A stretch of 7,046 bases of DNA from Verrucomicrobiota bacterium (GTDB lineage Bacteria > Verrucomicrobiota > Verrucomicrobiia > Limisphaerales > CAIQOK01): the NCBI GenBank assembly GCA_025363535.1, contig JANYDP010000576.1:1-7046 (forward strand), read 5' to 3'. Shown in pieces: positions 5,692 to 7,046 of this stretch. The notes beneath the pieces are model-generated. The model made no database searches. It was given only the letters and a program-made list of their open reading frames with translations, and was not told where the DNA came from. The position numbers and the translations under genes were made by a program. Numbering within the stretch: position 1 is the stretch's first letter; each line of letters opens with the position of its first letter.

Positions 5692-6144
5692 TCAATTCGA
5701 AGCACCGAAGATTTCACGCAGCCGCTGCTGGCGATGTTGGAAGATGCGTTCGACATCACGCCGGACAAACAGCCAGTTCATCAACGCGCCGCCGCGCGGG
5801 CGATAGCGGACATCGTCATGGCAGAGTGTGCCGCCAGCTCCCTCTTCAAACGTGTGCGTGTGATGCCACAGCGTGTACGGCCCGTTGAGCTGCACGTCCA
5901 CGAACTTATGCGGTGGCTGCCACTCGGTAATTTCCGTTCGCCAACTGATGGGAATTCCGTGGACGCGAATCCGGTAATCAATCAGCGCACCCAGCCGGAT
6001 CACCACGGGTCTGGGCGTGAGCACTTCAAAATTCACCCAGGGCGGTGTGATCGCCTCCAAATTCTGCACGTCCGAAAAAAACAGAAACACCTCGGCACGC
6101 AGACGCGGCAGCCAAAGCTCGGTGTGCAGGGTGAATTCTTTCAT
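5692..6144 (-). CDS. SRPBCC-fold (START/Bet v 1-like) ligand-binding protein
   Basis: A 150-residue cytoplasmic protein of the SRPBCC superfamily (polyketide cyclase/dehydrase-like), whose members bind hydrophobic ligands in a deep cavity; the ligand here is unknown. Recognisable segments are LFFSDVQNLEAITPPWVNFEVLTP (21-44), LGALIDYRIRVHGIPISWRTEITEW (51-75), PPHKFVDVQLNGPYTLWHHTHTFE (77-100), and the C-terminal helix with RRDVERIFQHRQQRLREIF (128-146). The ATG at 6144 starts right at the first beta-strand. Frame-open sequence upstream overlaps the preceding gene and is not needed. The stop of the membrane-protein gene is only 5 bp upstream, so the two are co-transcribed. It ends 63 bp before ribD. 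Relatives of this protein often occur near light- or B12-linked regulators and photolyases (from memory), which fits the neighbours, but no substrate can be assigned. Confidence 0.87.
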   Translation of the reverse strand: MKEFTLHTELWLPRLRAEVFLFFSDVQNLEAITPPWVNFEVLTPRPVVIRLGALIDYRIRVHGIPISWRTEITEWQPPHKFVDVQLNGPYTLWHHTHTFEEGAGGTLCHDDVRYRPRGGALMNWLFVRRDVERIFQHRQQRLREIFGASN

Positions 6145-6149
6145 GGCCG

Positions 6150-6359
6150 CTAGAGCTTCGTCTTGATGCCGCAGGCCCGCAGCGCGCACCAACCGCGCAG
6201 CGCTTCAAATAAAACAAAACCGCCGGAGGCCACGAGCACCATGCCGAGCCAGATCGAAACGCCGCACGCAAACCATGCGCCCACGAATAATCCAACCGCC
6301 CCGAGTCCGCGCACGAGCCGGCCCTGGTTGGTAATGTTGCGGACGAAAATTGGCTTCAT
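6150..6359 (-). CDS. Small YgaP-like membrane protein (DUF2892)
   Basis: A 69-residue protein with two predicted membrane segments (about 18-33 and 35-52) and a cytoplasmic-looking N-terminus NITNQGRLVRG. The C-terminal motif RGWCALRACGIKT (55-67), with two cysteines, is typical of the DUF2892/YgaP-like transmembrane family, found alone or attached to rhodanese domains. Molecular function is not established for such stand-alone members. The ATG at 6359 overlaps the stop of the upstream B12-binding gene by 4 bp (ATGA), which suggests translational coupling; a weak AGGAA at 6369-6373 lies 9 nt ahead. The SRPBCC gene begins 5 bp after its TAG stop. Too short for many gene finders but well supported by motif and position. 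Confidence 0.85.
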   Translation of the reverse strand: MKPIFVRNITNQGRLVRGLGAVGLFVGAWFACGVSIWLGMVLVASGGFVLFEALRGWCALRACGIKTKL

Positions 6360-7046
6360 CGTTTTAATTTCCTGGCAGGTTTGCGGAGCTCATCCAGCGT
6401 CGCGCACAAATGCGCGAGATCCCTGATTTGCAGCGCGCCGATTTCGTCCAGTGCCTCGCGATAACCTGACATGGCGCGGCCGCCCACCAGCAAAGTTGTT
6501 TCGCCAGGCAGCAGGGCGCGGAGGCGGGTGAGTTCGCCTTCCAACCGGGAATCGTCTTCCGGATAAACCACGCTTAGGGCCACGGCGCGCGCGCGATTTT
6601 GTTTTGCCGCGCCGGCGATTTCGGCCGCCGGCAGGCTTGCGCCGAGATAGGTGACCTGCCAGCCGAGGTTCGCCGCTGCCGCGCCAACCAGCAGCGCGCC
6701 CAACTCGTGCAACTGTCCGGTCGGAGTCGCCACCACCAGCACGGGCGCGTTCTCTGCCCCGGCAAAAGGCTTGGCCGCGTGCCCGAGAAAAATGCGGATG
6801 ACCGCGCTGGCAAAATGTTCGTGCGCCGCCGTGATGCTGCCGTCGCGCCACAGCTCGCCGATGGTCTGTGCCAGCGGCGCCACCACGCGTTGCAACAATC
6901 CCTGGGCGCCGAGTGCCGTCGCCGCGCGCTTGACCGTGTCCTCCAACCGGGGCGAATCCAACGACTTCACCGCCGCCACGCACTCGTCCAGGTAGGGCAG
7001 GCTGCTCGACGCATTTGTCTGGGTGCGCAACGCACTGGGGCTGGCC
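6356..7046 (-). CDS. Cobalamin-binding regulator, CarH/LitR-like, 5' end outside the window
   Basis: C-terminal part of a B12-binding protein resembling MerR-type photoreceptors (CarH/LitR), which use adenosylcobalamin to repress light-inducible genes in the dark. Counting from the TTG at 7030, residues 18-85 form the four-helix cap (B12-binding_2), with Trp61-x9-Glu71-His72 (GELWRDGSITAAHEHFAS), the motif that shields the adenosyl group in CarH. Residues 96-215 form the Rossmann-like B12-binding domain, with His108 in TGQLHELG as the likely lower cobalt ligand, YLGASLP (128-134), ALSVV (151-155) and VGGRAMSGY (182-190). Gln106 stands where classical B12 enzymes have Asp or Glu. The frame is open to the window edge and contains no ATG before the domain, so the start, and probably a MerR DNA-binding domain of about 70 residues, lies outside. 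It overlaps the next gene by 4 bp. A stand-alone corrinoid protein is the alternative; the CarH motif argues against it. Confidence 0.88.
   Translation of the reverse strand, partial: ASPSALRTQTNASSSLPYLDECVAAVKSLDSPRLEDTVKRAATALGAQGLLQRVVAPLAQTIGELWRDGSITAAHEHFASAVIRIFLGHAAKPFAGAENAPVLVVATPTGQLHELGALLVGAAAANLGWQVTYLGASLPAAEIAGAAKQNRARAVALSVVYPEDDSRLEGELTRLRALLPGETTLLVGGRAMSGYREALDEIGALQIRDLAHLCATLDELRKPARKLKR

Overview
The window is GC-rich, densely coded bacterial chromosome. Seven of its eight confident protein genes lie on the minus strand; the exception is a yebC-family gene. A verrucomicrobial origin (Verrucomicrobiota, PVC superphylum) is my best guess. The reasons are a YebC paralogue beginning MGRQWLHAKR, a planctomycete/verrucomicrobial-type single-haem cytochrome c with a proline/glycine-rich tail, few canonical Shine-Dalgarno sequences, and heptanucleotide tandem repeats inside a coding region. 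This is recognition from memory and no database search was run.

Left part (1-2436): a complete class II xylose isomerase gene (xylA, minus) ends in a strong hairpin. It is divergent from yebC (plus) across an AT-rich intergenic region that contains a perfect 7+7 inverted repeat. yebC converges on a secreted or periplasmic c-type cytochrome gene (minus), and a 13-bp-stem hairpin that can work in both directions lies between them.

Right part (3129-7046): a co-directional minus-strand series reads, in order of transcription, B12-binding regulator (5' end outside the window), two-helix YgaP-like membrane protein, SRPBCC protein, ribD, ribE (riboflavin synthase), bioD. The first three genes are nearly fused (4-bp overlap, then 5-bp gap). 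ribE to bioD is also nearly contiguous. ribD is separated on each side by about 65 bp. This looks like one or two operons combining a cobalamin-dependent, probably light-sensing regulator with flavin and biotin cofactor synthesis.

The points most worth following up are these. The B12 regulator carries the residues that define CarH-type adenosylcobalamin photoreceptors. ribD carries two separate stop-free heptanucleotide repeat arrays in variable loops. A polyproline-bearing cytochrome sits beside a gene of the YebC family, which helps ribosomes through proline runs. No mobile element, CRISPR array, tRNA or rRNA was found, and I see no wholly new multi-gene system here.
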